NCBI RefSeq assembly: GCF_900091475.1
Contig: NZ_FMIB01000002.1
Coordinates: 3,596,001-3,660,000 of the forward strand
DNA: 64,000 nt
Direction: 5' to 3'
Source of the DNA: Micromonospora chersina
GTDB lineage: Bacteria; Actinomycetota; Actinomycetes; Mycobacteriales; Micromonosporaceae
Shown piece by piece: positions 24,193-32,769 of the stretch. The notes under the pieces are model-generated. The model saw nothing but the letters and a program-made list of their open reading frames with translations. It searched no databases and was not told the DNA's origin. Position 1 is the stretch's first letter. Every line of letters begins with the position of its first letter. The position numbers and the translations under genes were made by a program.

Positions 24193-24759
24193 ATGACCTA
24201 TCCCCCAGCGCCCGGTGGTTGGCACGACCCGTCGACGGCGGCCGGACCGCAGTCGAGCCCGCCGGCCGACCCGACGCTGCCGATGGCCGGCAACCCCATC
24301 CCGGCCCAGCCGACCTCGGCGGACCCGTACTCGCCCGCCGACCCGTACGCCGGCATGAAGTCCGGCGACCCGTACGCCGCCCCCGGCTACCCGCCGGCCG
24401 GCACGCCCTACGCCGCGCCGGGCTACCCGACGCCCGGCGACCCGTACGCGGCGGCCGGCTACCCCGCGCCGGCGTACCCCGCCTACGCGCCCCCGTCCAG
24501 CAAGACGAACTCCCTGGCCATCGTGGCGCTGGTGCTCTCGCTGATCGGCTTCACCTCCTGCATCACCGCCCCGATCGGCGCGATCATGGGCCACGTCGCC
24601 CGCAAGCAGATCCGGGAGACCGGCGAGCAGGGCGAGGGCATGGCGAAGGCGGCCATCATCGTGGGCTGGATCCTCACCGCATTCCTGGTGGCGCTGATCA
24701 TCTTCTACGTCGTGATGATCGTGATCGCCGTCAACTCGGACAGCTCCAGCGGCTACTGA
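24193..24759 (+). CDS. DUF4190 membrane protein with PYAAPGYP repeats
   Basis: 188 residues. The N-terminal ~100 residues repeat DPYAAPGYPPAG-like units. Two helices with GHVARKQIRETGEQGEGMAKA between them match DUF4190 and the paralogue at 22726. It ends in SDSSSGY, like the paralogue's SDNGRGY. Possibly a small surface-envelope protein. A 15-bp hairpin follows. Confidence 0.8.
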   Translation: MTYPPAPGGWHDPSTAAGPQSSPPADPTLPMAGNPIPAQPTSADPYSPADPYAGMKSGDPYAAPGYPPAGTPYAAPGYPTPGDPYAAAGYPAPAYPAYAPPSSKTNSLAIVALVLSLIGFTSCITAPIGAIMGHVARKQIRETGEQGEGMAKAAIIVGWILTAFLVALIIFYVVMIVIAVNSDSSSGY

Positions 24760-24763
24760 CGTG

Positions 24764-24797
24764 GACGGGCCGCCCCGGTCGGCCGGGGCGGCCCGTC
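24764..24797. terminator. 15-bp hairpin between convergent genes
   Basis: Perfect 15-nt arms (24764-24778 and 24783-24797) surround a TCGG tetraloop, between the DUF4190 gene and the convergent HpcH gene. There is no U-tract; it is a likely bidirectional terminator. Confidence 0.8.
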
Positions 24798-24815
24798 GCG
24801 GTCAGCGTCCCGCGG

Positions 24816-25772
24816 TCACTCCGACGGCGGGGTGAACGAGGAGGTGCGGCTCATCCCGGCGGCCCGGCCCTTGGCCGCGATCACCAGCGCCATCTTGCGC
24901 GACGCCTCGTCGATCATCTCGTCGCCGAGCATCACGGCGCCGAGCTTCCCGCCCGCCTCCGAGGTGTAGTAGTCGTACGCGTCGAGGATCAGTTCGGCGT
25001 GGTCGTAGTCGTCCTGGGCCGGGGAGTAGACCTCGTTGGCCGCGTCGATCTGGCCCGGGTGCAGCACCCACTTGCCGTCGAAGCCGAGCGCCGCGGAGCG
25101 CTTGGCCACCTCACGGAACGCGTCCACGTCCCGGATCTGGAGGAACGGGCCGTCGATGGCCTGCTTGTCGTGCATCCGGGCGGCCATGAGGATCCGCATG
25201 AGGATGTAGTGGTAGGGGTCGCCCGGGTAGTCCGGGATCAGCGCGCCGACCACCAGCGACTTCATGTTGATCGAGGCCATGAAGTCGGCCGGGCCGAAGA
25301 TGATCGTCTCGACCCGGGGCGAGGCGGCCGCGATGGCGTCGACGTTGACCAGGCCCGCCGCGTTCTCGATCTGCGCCTCGATGCCGATCCGGCCGACCTC
25401 CAGGCCGAGCGTCTTCTCGATCTGGGTGAGCAGCAGGTCCAGCCAGTGCACCTGCTCGGCGTTCTGGACCTTCGGCAGCATGATGCAGTCCAGGTTGGCG
25501 CCGGCGCCCTCGACCACCTCGATGACGTCGCGGTAGGTCCACGGCGTGGTCAGGTCGTTCACCCGGACCACCCGGGTCTTGCCGGCCCAGTCGCCCTCGT
25601 TCAGCGCGGCGACGATGTTCTTGCGGGCGTCCGGCTTGGCCAGCGGCGCGACCGCGTCCTCCAGGTCGAGGAAGACCTGGTCGGCGGGGAGGCCCTGGGC
25701 CTTGCCGAGCATCTTGACGCTGGAGCCGGGTACCGCGAGGCAGGACCGGCGGGGGCGACCGACTGCGGCCAT
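24816..25772 (-). CDS. HpcH/HpaI (CitE-like) aldolase, probable malyl-CoA/methylmalyl-CoA lyase
   Basis: 318 residues. RSCLAVPGSSVKMLGKAQGLPADQVFLDLEDAVAP starts the barrel with its metal-binding Glu/Asp. DCIMLPKVQNAEQV, IGIEAQIENAAGLVNVDAI and FGPADFMASI follow, then KWVLHPGQIDAANEVYSP. These match the beta-methylmalyl/malyl-CoA lyase group of Streptomyces ethylmalonyl-CoA pathways. GGAAGGAGC precedes ATG 25772. With MaoC (12.3 kb) and the acyl-CoA dehydrogenase (21.3 kb) it forms a dispersed set. Confidence 0.8.
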   Translation of the reverse strand: MAAVGRPRRSCLAVPGSSVKMLGKAQGLPADQVFLDLEDAVAPLAKPDARKNIVAALNEGDWAGKTRVVRVNDLTTPWTYRDVIEVVEGAGANLDCIMLPKVQNAEQVHWLDLLLTQIEKTLGLEVGRIGIEAQIENAAGLVNVDAIAAASPRVETIIFGPADFMASINMKSLVVGALIPDYPGDPYHYILMRILMAARMHDKQAIDGPFLQIRDVDAFREVAKRSAALGFDGKWVLHPGQIDAANEVYSPAQDDYDHAELILDAYDYYTSEAGGKLGAVMLGDEMIDEASRKMALVIAAKGRAAGMSRTSSFTPPSE

Positions 25773-25877
25773 GGATGCGCTCCTTCCAGCGTCCGGCGGG
25801 CACGCCGACGCCACCACGTGAAAGACGAGAACTTAACGATCCCAAAGGGCGTTGTGACGCCACGGTAACCTCGTGCC

Positions 25878-26723
25878 GTGACCGGGGTGAATGGACCTGT
25901 GGAAGATCTCACTGAGCGGCGGACCGTGGTGGTGACCGGCGCCAGCTCGGGCATCGGACTGGCCGCCGCGGTCGACCTGGCGGGCCGCGGCGACCGCGTG
26001 GTACTTGTCGGCCGGGATCCGGCCCGGCTGCGCGCCGCCGGGGAACGGGTGCGCGAGTGCTGCGGCGAGCAACCCGAGCTGTTCCGCGCCGACTTCGCCG
26101 TGCTGGACGACGTACGCGGGCTCGCCGAGCGGCTGCGCGCCGCGTACGACCGGATCGACGTGCTGGCCAACAACGCCGGGGCGATCGTGCTCCAGCCCGT
26201 CACCACGGTCGACGGCTTCGAGCTGAGCATGCAGGCCAACCACCTCGCGCCGTTCCTGCTCAGCAACCTGCTGCGGGACCGGATCGGCCGGATGGTGGTG
26301 ACCGCGTCGGGCGCGCACCGCAGCGGGGCGCTCGACCCGGACGACCTCAACGCCGCGCTGCGCCGCTACCGGCCGATGCGCGCGTACGGCACCAGCAAGC
26401 AGGCGAACATCCTGTTCACCGCCGAGGCGGCCCGGCGCTGGCCGGAGGTGCCGGCGTACTCGTTCCACCCGGGAGTGGTGCGGACCCGGTTCGGCAACGA
26501 CAGCCGGCTGGTCGCGCTCGGCATGCGGCTGCTGCCGTTCCGCAGCCCGGAGCGCGGCGCGGAAACCCTGGTCTGGCTGGCCAACCAGGACCCGGCCCGG
26601 CTGGTCGACGGCGGCTACTACGCCGACCGGCGACTCCGCCGGCCGCTGCCCAAGGCGGCCGACCCGGCCCTCGCCGCCCGGCTCTGGACCGCCAGCGCCA
26701 AGGCCGTCGGCATCGACGCCTGA
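25878..26723 (+). CDS. SDR family protein (retinol dehydrogenase-like)
   Basis: 281 residues. VVVTGASSGIGLAAAVDLAGRGDRVVLVGRD, NNAGAIV and TASGAH, then YGTSKQANILF (Tyr-x3-Lys), follow the SDR order. The FHPGVVRTRFG segment and a long C-terminal region fit the retinol/protochlorophyllide-reductase-like group. TAACCT lies 6 nt before GTG 25878, so it is likely leaderless. The substrate is unknown. Confidence 0.8.
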   Translation: MTGVNGPVEDLTERRTVVVTGASSGIGLAAAVDLAGRGDRVVLVGRDPARLRAAGERVRECCGEQPELFRADFAVLDDVRGLAERLRAAYDRIDVLANNAGAIVLQPVTTVDGFELSMQANHLAPFLLSNLLRDRIGRMVVTASGAHRSGALDPDDLNAALRRYRPMRAYGTSKQANILFTAEAARRWPEVPAYSFHPGVVRTRFGNDSRLVALGMRLLPFRSPERGAETLVWLANQDPARLVDGGYYADRRLRRPLPKAADPALAARLWTASAKAVGIDA

Positions 26724-26772
26724 ACCGTCGCCGGGTCCGCCCGCCGGGTCGTCCGCTGCCATACTCCGCCGC

Positions 26773-27489
26773 ATGACCGAGCACGAGGGACCGACCCTGC
26801 ACGTCGGCGGCGCCGACGACGAGCTGGCCGCCCGGATCGACCGGGAGCTGACCGCCTTCAACAACGCCGCCACGGGCGCCACCGACGAGGCCGACCTGAC
26901 GGTGCGCGTCGTCGACCCGGACGGTGGGCTGGTGGCCGGGCTGACCGGGTGGACCTGGGGCGGCCGGGCCGGGATCAACACCGTGTGGGTGCGGGCGGAC
27001 CGCCGCCGCGAGGGTTGGGGCGGCCGGCTGCTGGACGCCGCCGAGGAGGAGGCCCGGCGGCGCGGCTGCACCGAGATCTCGGTGGCCTCGTTCTCCTTCC
27101 AGGCGCCGGACTTCTACCGCCGGCACGGCTACACCGACACCGGCATCCGGGACGGCATCCCGGGCGGCCACGTCGACCACCACTTCTGGAAGCCGCTCGT
27201 CGAGGACCCGGCCGGGGTGCTCCGGGTCGTCGCCCTGGTCGACCTGAGCGCCGACCCGGAGGCCGGCCGGCGGTACGAGGACGACGTGCTGGCCCTGCTC
27301 GGGCGGCACGGCGGGCGGCTGGAGCGGCGGCTGCGTACCGGGGACGGGCGGACCGAGGTGCACGTGATCCGGTTCGCGGCGCGGGCCGGCTACGACGCGT
27401 TCCTTGTCGACCCGGAGCGGGTGGCGCTGCGGGAGGCGCTGGGCGACGCCGCCCCCACCACCCAGGTCCTCGACGTCCACGACGTCTGA
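26773..27489 (+). CDS. GNAT acetyltransferase fused to a ~90-residue C-terminal domain
   Basis: 238 residues. The first ~145 form a GNAT: NTVWVRADRRREGWGGRLLDAAEEEARRRG is the acetyl-CoA loop, then ISVASFSFQAPDFYRRHGY. The rest (RVVALVDLSADPEAGRRYEDDVLALLGRHGGRLERRLRTGDGRTEVHVIRF, in pieces) looks like a small ferredoxin-fold/DUF1330-type domain. The fusion is the odd feature. ATG 26773 is preceded by a TAC-rich box. Neighbouring genes give no hint of the substrate. Confidence 0.7.
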   Translation: MTEHEGPTLHVGGADDELAARIDRELTAFNNAATGATDEADLTVRVVDPDGGLVAGLTGWTWGGRAGINTVWVRADRRREGWGGRLLDAAEEEARRRGCTEISVASFSFQAPDFYRRHGYTDTGIRDGIPGGHVDHHFWKPLVEDPAGVLRVVALVDLSADPEAGRRYEDDVLALLGRHGGRLERRLRTGDGRTEVHVIRFAARAGYDAFLVDPERVALREALGDAAPTTQVLDVHDV

Positions 27490-27578
27490 GCCGAATTCCC
27501 TTCCTTCCCTCACTCCATCACGGCCGGCCGGCGGGAACAAGACTTGATCTTGCGGCTGACCGCGCGCAGGGTCGAGGC

Positions 27579-28223
27579 ATGGACTTCGATCCGCTCGCCA
27601 CCGCGCGCCGGGCCCTCTGGATCGGTGGCGCCCAGTGGGCCGGCAAGACGACCCTGGCCGTCACGCTCGCGCTGCGCCACGGGCTGACCGCCTACCTCTA
27701 CGACAGGCACGACGCCCGGGGGCACGAGGACCGGCGGGTGGCCGAACGGGTCCGCCGCGGCGATCCGCCCGCCGGGCCCGACCCGGACGCGGTTTGGGTG
27801 GACCTCGCCCCGGAGCGGATGGCGGTCGAGACGCTGGCCGGTTTCCCAGGCCGGTTCGCCTGGGTGCTGGACGACCTCAGCGCGCTGGTCAGCGGCCGCC
27901 GGGTGGTCGCCGAGGGTTGGGGGCTGCGGCCGGAACTCGTCGCGCCGGTCGTCGAGTCGACCGGGCAGATGGTGGTGCTGGCGCCGACGCCGGAGTTCCG
28001 CGCGTACCAGGTGGAGCGGCTGCCGCGGGCGAGAGCGCGCCATCCCCGGGTCCGCGACCCGGAGCGGGCCTGGCGCAACCAGATCGCCCGCGACGAACTG
28101 GTCGCGGCAGACGCCGTGGCCCGGGCCCGGGACCTGGGGATCCGGGTGGTCGAGGTGGACGGGAGCCGGGACGCGGAGGAGGTCTTCGCGCTGGTGGCCG
28201 ACCACTTCGCGGCGTACCTCTGA
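27579..28223 (+). CDS. P-loop NTPase, kinase-like
   Basis: 214 residues. GAQWAGKTT (17-25) is a Walker A at the very start. YLYDRHDARGHEDRRVAER resembles a phosphoryl-acceptor region of small-molecule kinases. WVLDDLSALV is a possible Walker B. C-terminal IRVVEVDGSRDAEEVFALVADHF is typical of nucleoside or shikimate-kinase-like proteins. The substrate is unknown. It ends 4 nt before the stop of the convergent permease gene. Confidence 0.7.
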   Translation: MDFDPLATARRALWIGGAQWAGKTTLAVTLALRHGLTAYLYDRHDARGHEDRRVAERVRRGDPPAGPDPDAVWVDLAPERMAVETLAGFPGRFAWVLDDLSALVSGRRVVAEGWGLRPELVAPVVESTGQMVVLAPTPEFRAYQVERLPRARARHPRVRDPERAWRNQIARDELVAADAVARARDLGIRVVEVDGSRDAEEVFALVADHFAAYL

Positions 28224-28226
28224 GCG

Positions 28227-30392
28227 TCACTCGGCCACGTGGACCGGGACGGTGGTGACCACCACGCCGGGCAGCGCCCGCAGGGCGGCGCGGAGCCGCT
28301 GCTCGACGCGGCTGTGCAGGGGGCGGTGCCAGCGGCGGCGGAGCACCACCTCCGGCACGATCACGGTCAGCGTGAGCTCGGGCCGGGTGGTGTGCAGCGC
28401 CTCCAGGTAGTGCGCCAGCGGCCCGATCACCGCCCGGTACGGCGACACGATCGTCTCCAGCCGCAGGTGGTCGCCCCATGCCTGCCACTGCTCGCGGAAA
28501 CGGTCCGCCTCGACCTCCTCCGGGGCGATGTGCACGGCCAGCGTGGGCTGGCCCAGCGACGCCGCGTACGCCAGGGCCCGTAGCGACGCCCGGTTCAGCC
28601 GGGCCACCGGCACGACGACCAGGTGGCGTACCTCCTGGGGTAGCTCCTCGCGCTCGGCGGACGCGGCGGGCCCGGACGGCGTGGGCGGCTGCAGCGCCAG
28701 GGCGCGGTGCAGCGTGGCGTAGTGCCGGTGGATCCGCCGGAACAGCAGCACCAGCAGCGGCACCGCGACCACCACGACCCAGGCGCCCTCGCTGAACTTG
28801 GCCACGGCGGCGGTGATCAGCACCAACGCGGAGAGCGTCGCGCCGACGGCGTTGAGCGCCAGCCGGCGGTGCCAGCCCGGCCCGCGGTGGCGGCGCCAGT
28901 GCACCACCATGCCGGCCTGGGACAGGGTGAAGGCGAGGAAGACGCCGACGGCGTAGAGCGGGATCAGCCGTTCCGTGTGCCCGCCGAACGCGACGAAGAC
29001 GACCCCGGCGGTGACCGAGAGGGCGACCAGGCCGTTGCTGAACGCCAGCCGGTCACCCATGTGCAGGAACCGGCGGGGGGTGTGGCCGTCCCGGGCCATG
29101 AAGAAGAGCAGGCGGGGGAAGTCGTTGAACGCGGTGTTCGCCGCCAGCAGCAGGATGAGCGCGGTGGTGGCCTGGAGGAACGCGTACCAGGGTCCGGTCG
29201 GGAAGGTCACCCGGCCGAGCTGGGAGAGCAGCGTCTCGCCCGGCCGCGGGACCAGGCCGTCCAGGTGGATCAGCCCGACCAGGCCGGCGAAGAGGGTGAC
29301 CAGCATGGCGACCATCCAGCCCAGCGTGGTGCGGGCGTTGCGCCACTCGGTGGGCCGGAAGGCGGGGACGGCGTTCGACACCGCCTCGATGCCGGTCATC
29401 GACACCGCGCCGGAGGAGAACGCGCGCAGCACCAGCAGCAGGCCCAGCCCTTCGGCGGCCGGCACCGGCGGCGGCGACACGGGCGCGAAGCCCCGCCCCG
29501 CCGCCCGCGCGTAGCCGACCACCAGCACCGCGAGGACCGCGACCACGAAGGCGTACGTGGGCAGGACGAAGAGGTTTCCGGCGGTGCGCACGCCACGCAG
29601 GTTGCCCGCGAGCAGCACGGCGATCACCAGCACACCGAGCGGCACGGTGACCGGGGTGAGGCCGGGCACCGCCGAGGTGACCGCGTGCACGCCGGCCGCC
29701 ACCGACACCGACACGGTCAGCACGTAGTCGAGCATGAGCCCGGCCGCCGCCGCCAGTCCCGGGGTACGGCCCAGGTTGTCGCCGGCCACGATGTACGAGC
29801 CGGCGCCGTGCGGGTAGGCGGGGATGGTCTGCCGGTAGGACAGCCCGACCGCGATCATCAGCACCACCAGCAGGGCGGCCAGCGGCAGGGACAGCCCGAG
29901 CGCGGCGCTGCCGGCCAGCACCAGGACGCTCACCAGCGCCTCCGGCCCGTACGCCACCGAGCTGAGCAGGTCGGAGGAGAGCACGGGCAGGGCGACCAGC
30001 TTGCGCATCCGCTCGTAGAGCACCGAGGCGCTGGAGAGCGGCGGGCCGAACAGCGTCCGGCGGGCCCGGGAGAGCAGCCGCCCGGCCCGCGAGCCGGGCA
30101 GATGGGCCGGCTCGCTGGCGACCAGCTCCCCCGGCTCCTCGACGGTGAACATCTCGATGGGCGCGAACCGGCCGAACCGGGTCGGTCGTGGGGCCCGCCC
30201 GCTGCGCCCGAGGGTCGGGTCGACGGGCAGGTCGTCCGGGTCGCGCGGCTCCCGCCAGCGCTCACCGATCCGGCTGAGGGCCGCACGCTCCTCGATGCCG
30301 AGCGGCGGCAGCTCGGCCGACGGGGTGACGATCGTCCCCCGCTCGTCCGCGTCGTCGTGCTCCCCTGCCGCCCCCACCCTCCGCACTTTCAC
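28227..30392 (-). CDS. APC-superfamily permease (amino acid/cation type)
   Basis: 721 residues. A ~110-residue hydrophilic N-terminus precedes about 12 membrane helices. SDLLSSVAYGPEALVSVL and YPHGAGSYIVAGDNLG, then SSGAVSMTGIEAVSNAVPAF, are APC/DUF-type permease motifs. A cytoplasmic USP-like domain (~190 residues, RHLVVVPVARLNRASLRALAYAASLG) follows. Such N- and C-extended APC proteins are common in actinomycetes; the substrate is not known. GTG 30392 is chosen, with a TTG at 30425 as alternative. It is 40 nt downstream of the EamA gene on the same strand. Confidence 0.75.
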   Translation of the reverse strand: MKVRRVGAAGEHDDADERGTIVTPSAELPPLGIEERAALSRIGERWREPRDPDDLPVDPTLGRSGRAPRPTRFGRFAPIEMFTVEEPGELVASEPAHLPGSRAGRLLSRARRTLFGPPLSSASVLYERMRKLVALPVLSSDLLSSVAYGPEALVSVLVLAGSAALGLSLPLAALLVVLMIAVGLSYRQTIPAYPHGAGSYIVAGDNLGRTPGLAAAAGLMLDYVLTVSVSVAAGVHAVTSAVPGLTPVTVPLGVLVIAVLLAGNLRGVRTAGNLFVLPTYAFVVAVLAVLVVGYARAAGRGFAPVSPPPVPAAEGLGLLLVLRAFSSGAVSMTGIEAVSNAVPAFRPTEWRNARTTLGWMVAMLVTLFAGLVGLIHLDGLVPRPGETLLSQLGRVTFPTGPWYAFLQATTALILLLAANTAFNDFPRLLFFMARDGHTPRRFLHMGDRLAFSNGLVALSVTAGVVFVAFGGHTERLIPLYAVGVFLAFTLSQAGMVVHWRRHRGPGWHRRLALNAVGATLSALVLITAAVAKFSEGAWVVVVAVPLLVLLFRRIHRHYATLHRALALQPPTPSGPAASAEREELPQEVRHLVVVPVARLNRASLRALAYAASLGQPTLAVHIAPEEVEADRFREQWQAWGDHLRLETIVSPYRAVIGPLAHYLEALHTTRPELTLTVIVPEVVLRRRWHRPLHSRVEQRLRAALRALPGVVVTTVPVHVAE

Positions 30393-30432
30393 GGAATCGG
30401 GTCGGGCGGGGGGCACTTTCCGCAAAAGCGGG

Positions 30433-31389
30433 TCAGTCGGTCAGCGGGGAGGGGTCGGCGGGCACCGGGACCGGCTCGGCGCGGCGGCCGGCCCGGGCCC
30501 CGCCGAGGATGACGACGGCGACGCCGGCCAGCAGCAGACCCAGCCCGGGCAGGGCCAGCGTGCGGGGCAACTGGCCCAGCCAGACCCAGCCGATCAGCGC
30601 CGCCCCGGGCGCCTCCAGCAGGATCAGCACGCTGACCGTGGTGGCCGAGACCCGGTGCAGGGCGTAGTTGAACATCGAGTGGCCGAGCAGTTGGGCGCCG
30701 GCCACCAGGCCGAGGATCGCCAGCCAGGTGGCGCCGTCGTAGCCGTGCAGGCGTACCCCGCCGGCCAGGCAGACCACCAGCAGGATCGCGGCGCAGACCC
30801 CGTAGCAGATGGTGGTGTAGGTGGTGGTGCTGATGCTCGCCCGGGCGCGCTCGCCGAAGGCGGTGTAGACCGCCGCGAACATGCCGCCGGCGACCGCCAG
30901 CAGGTCGCCCGTGAAGGCCCGGCCGGAGACGCTGAAGTCGGCGCCGGTGGCCAGCGCCGCACCGAGTACCGCGACCGCGATGCCGGCCCAGACCGCCGCG
31001 GGCAGTCGCCGCCCCTGCCACCGGGCGATGAGCCCCTGCCAGACCGGCTGGGTGGCGCCCAGCGCGGTCGCCGCGGCCACCGAGGTGAGCTGCGCGCTCG
31101 GCATCCAGGTGGCGAAGTGGGCGGCCAACGCCACCCCGGAGAGTACGCAGTACAGCCCCTCCCGCCGGCCCGCGCCGACCGTCAGCGCCCGGAACTCGGC
31201 CCGCCGCCGGGTCAGCGAGACCGGCCCGAGCACGGCCAGCGAAAGGACGTTGCGCCAGAAGGCGATGGCCAGGGCCGGCGCGGCGGCGAACGCGACCAGC
31301 GGCGCCGAGGACGAGACGGCGGCGACGGCCAGCGCGAGCGCGCCGACGGTCAGCGCGTCGAGCGGTGGGCGGTGCGGAGGGTGGGACAC
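30433..31389 (-). CDS. EamA/DMT-family transporter
   Basis: 318 residues with ten hydrophobic helices in two similar halves, as in the drug/metabolite transporter family. FWRNVLSLAVLGPVSL and ATALGATQPVWQGLIARW, then LLEAPGAALIGWVWLGQLP, are the family positions. The substrate cannot be predicted. GTG 31389 is preferred over a TTG at 31398. It is probably co-transcribed with the permease downstream. Confidence 0.8.
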   Translation of the reverse strand: MSHPPHRPPLDALTVGALALAVAAVSSSAPLVAFAAAPALAIAFWRNVLSLAVLGPVSLTRRRAEFRALTVGAGRREGLYCVLSGVALAAHFATWMPSAQLTSVAAATALGATQPVWQGLIARWQGRRLPAAVWAGIAVAVLGAALATGADFSVSGRAFTGDLLAVAGGMFAAVYTAFGERARASISTTTYTTICYGVCAAILLVVCLAGGVRLHGYDGATWLAILGLVAGAQLLGHSMFNYALHRVSATTVSVLILLEAPGAALIGWVWLGQLPRTLALPGLGLLLAGVAVVILGGARAGRRAEPVPVPADPSPLTD

Positions 31390-31494
31390 GGGGAGCAATA
31401 CTCACACGCCCTCCGACACCACGGACCGTCAGCACTCCGTTACGATCATGCGCGTCCCGGCGATCCCCCCTCGACGCCCGGAGGCAGTTCCCCC

Positions 31495-32190
31495 ATGCCC
31501 AGGTACCAGGCGGTGCTGTTCGACTTCTTCGGCACGCTGACCCGCTGCGTCCAGCGCGGGTCCGCCCACCGCACCATCGCCGAGCTGCTCGGCTGCCCCA
31601 CCGAGACCCTGATCGACGTGCTCGACCGCAGCTACTACCAGCGCGCCAGCGGGCGGTTCGGCAACGCCGAGGCGACCCTGCGCTGGGTCTGCGGCCAGGC
31701 CGGCGTGCATCCGTCCGACGAGGCGGTACGCGCCGCCGTCGCCTCCCGCCACCGGGCGGTACGCGCCGACACCCGGCTGCGCGCCGAGGCGGTGCCGGTG
31801 CTGGCCGCGCTGCGCGGTCAGGGCGTCCGCACCGGCCTGATCAGCGACTGCACGCACGAACTGCCGGCGTTCCTGCCCCAGTTGGCGGTCGCGCCGCTGC
31901 TCGACGTGCGGGTCTTCTCGGTGCAGGTCGGGCGGTGCAAGCCCGACTCGGCGCTCTACCTGGCCGCCTGCCACCGGCTCGACCTCACCCCGGCCGACTG
32001 CCTCTACGTGGGCGACGGCGGCAGCCAGGAACTCACCGGCGCCGAGCGGGCCGGCATGACGGCGGTCCGGCTGGCCGCCCCGGACCTGACCGGCCACATG
32101 GTCTTCAACGCCGACCACGGCTGGGACGGCCCTGCGCTCACCTCGCTCACCGAGGTGCTCGACCTGCTCGACCCGGTCGGCGTCGGCTGA
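31495..32190 (+). CDS. HAD-family hydrolase
   Basis: 231 residues. FDFFGTLT with Asp10 as nucleophile starts the HAD core. GLISDCTH is motif II, KPDSALYLAACHRLDL holds the motif III Lys, and YVGDGGSQELTGAERAGMTAVRL is motif IV. The +2 residue after Asp10 is Phe instead of the second Asp of phosphatases, so the phosphoryl chemistry may differ (as in dehalogenase-like HADs). GGAGG lies ~10 nt before ATG 31495. Confidence 0.8.
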   Translation: MPRYQAVLFDFFGTLTRCVQRGSAHRTIAELLGCPTETLIDVLDRSYYQRASGRFGNAEATLRWVCGQAGVHPSDEAVRAAVASRHRAVRADTRLRAEAVPVLAALRGQGVRTGLISDCTHELPAFLPQLAVAPLLDVRVFSVQVGRCKPDSALYLAACHRLDLTPADCLYVGDGGSQELTGAERAGMTAVRLAAPDLTGHMVFNADHGWDGPALTSLTEVLDLLDPVGVG

Positions 32191-32217
32191 CCGGCCGGCG
32201 GTGACGGGGGCGGCGGC

Positions 32218-32733
32218 TCAGCGGCGGCGGACCTTGTGGAGCCGGAACGGCTTGCGGGTGGCGCGGACCACCGGCGCCTCCCGGGGCTGCTCGGCCAGCG
32301 ACCCGGCCGGCAGGTCGGCGCCGGTCAGCGCGGTGCCCGCCGGACTCAGCCGGTTCAGGGCACAGCCCTCGGCCGCCCAGCGGGCCACCAGGTCGGCGGA
32401 GGGGCCGGAGGCGTTCAGCCGCTTCGCGGCGACCAGCGGCGCGGCGTTCTCCCACTCCTCGGTGCCCGGCCGCAGCCGGGTCACCCGGGCCGGCCAGGTC
32501 ACGATCCGGCCGCCGTGGTCGCCGCGCAGGGTCACGTCCGCCTCGGCGGCGTCGGCCAGGCCGGGGGCGGACTGCTCGCCCGGGCCGGTCACCACCAGCA
32601 GCGCGCCGTCGAGCGGCAGGCACCACAACGCGTACGCCGGCCCGCCGGCCACCGACACCCAGGCGACCGCGGCCTTCTTCACGGCCTCGTCCACCAGGGG
32701 CGGCGTCACCCGCTCGTCCACCTCGTCGCTCAC
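32218..32733 (-). CDS. hypothetical protein
   Basis: 171 residues, alpha/beta. AWVSVAGGPAYALWCLPLDGALLVVTGPGEQ resembles the split-barrel of pyridoxamine-phosphate-oxidase-like proteins, but no flavin-binding residue can be assigned. GGGAGGAT lies 8 nt before GTG 32733. It is the gene after PhzF on the same strand. Function unknown. Confidence 0.6.
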   Translation of the reverse strand: MSDEVDERVTPPLVDEAVKKAAVAWVSVAGGPAYALWCLPLDGALLVVTGPGEQSAPGLADAAEADVTLRGDHGGRIVTWPARVTRLRPGTEEWENAAPLVAAKRLNASGPSADLVARWAAEGCALNRLSPAGTALTGADLPAGSLAEQPREAPVVRATRKPFRLHKVRRR

Positions 32734-32769
32734 TCCGGCATCCTCCCGCATCCCGGCCCGAAAGGGTGC

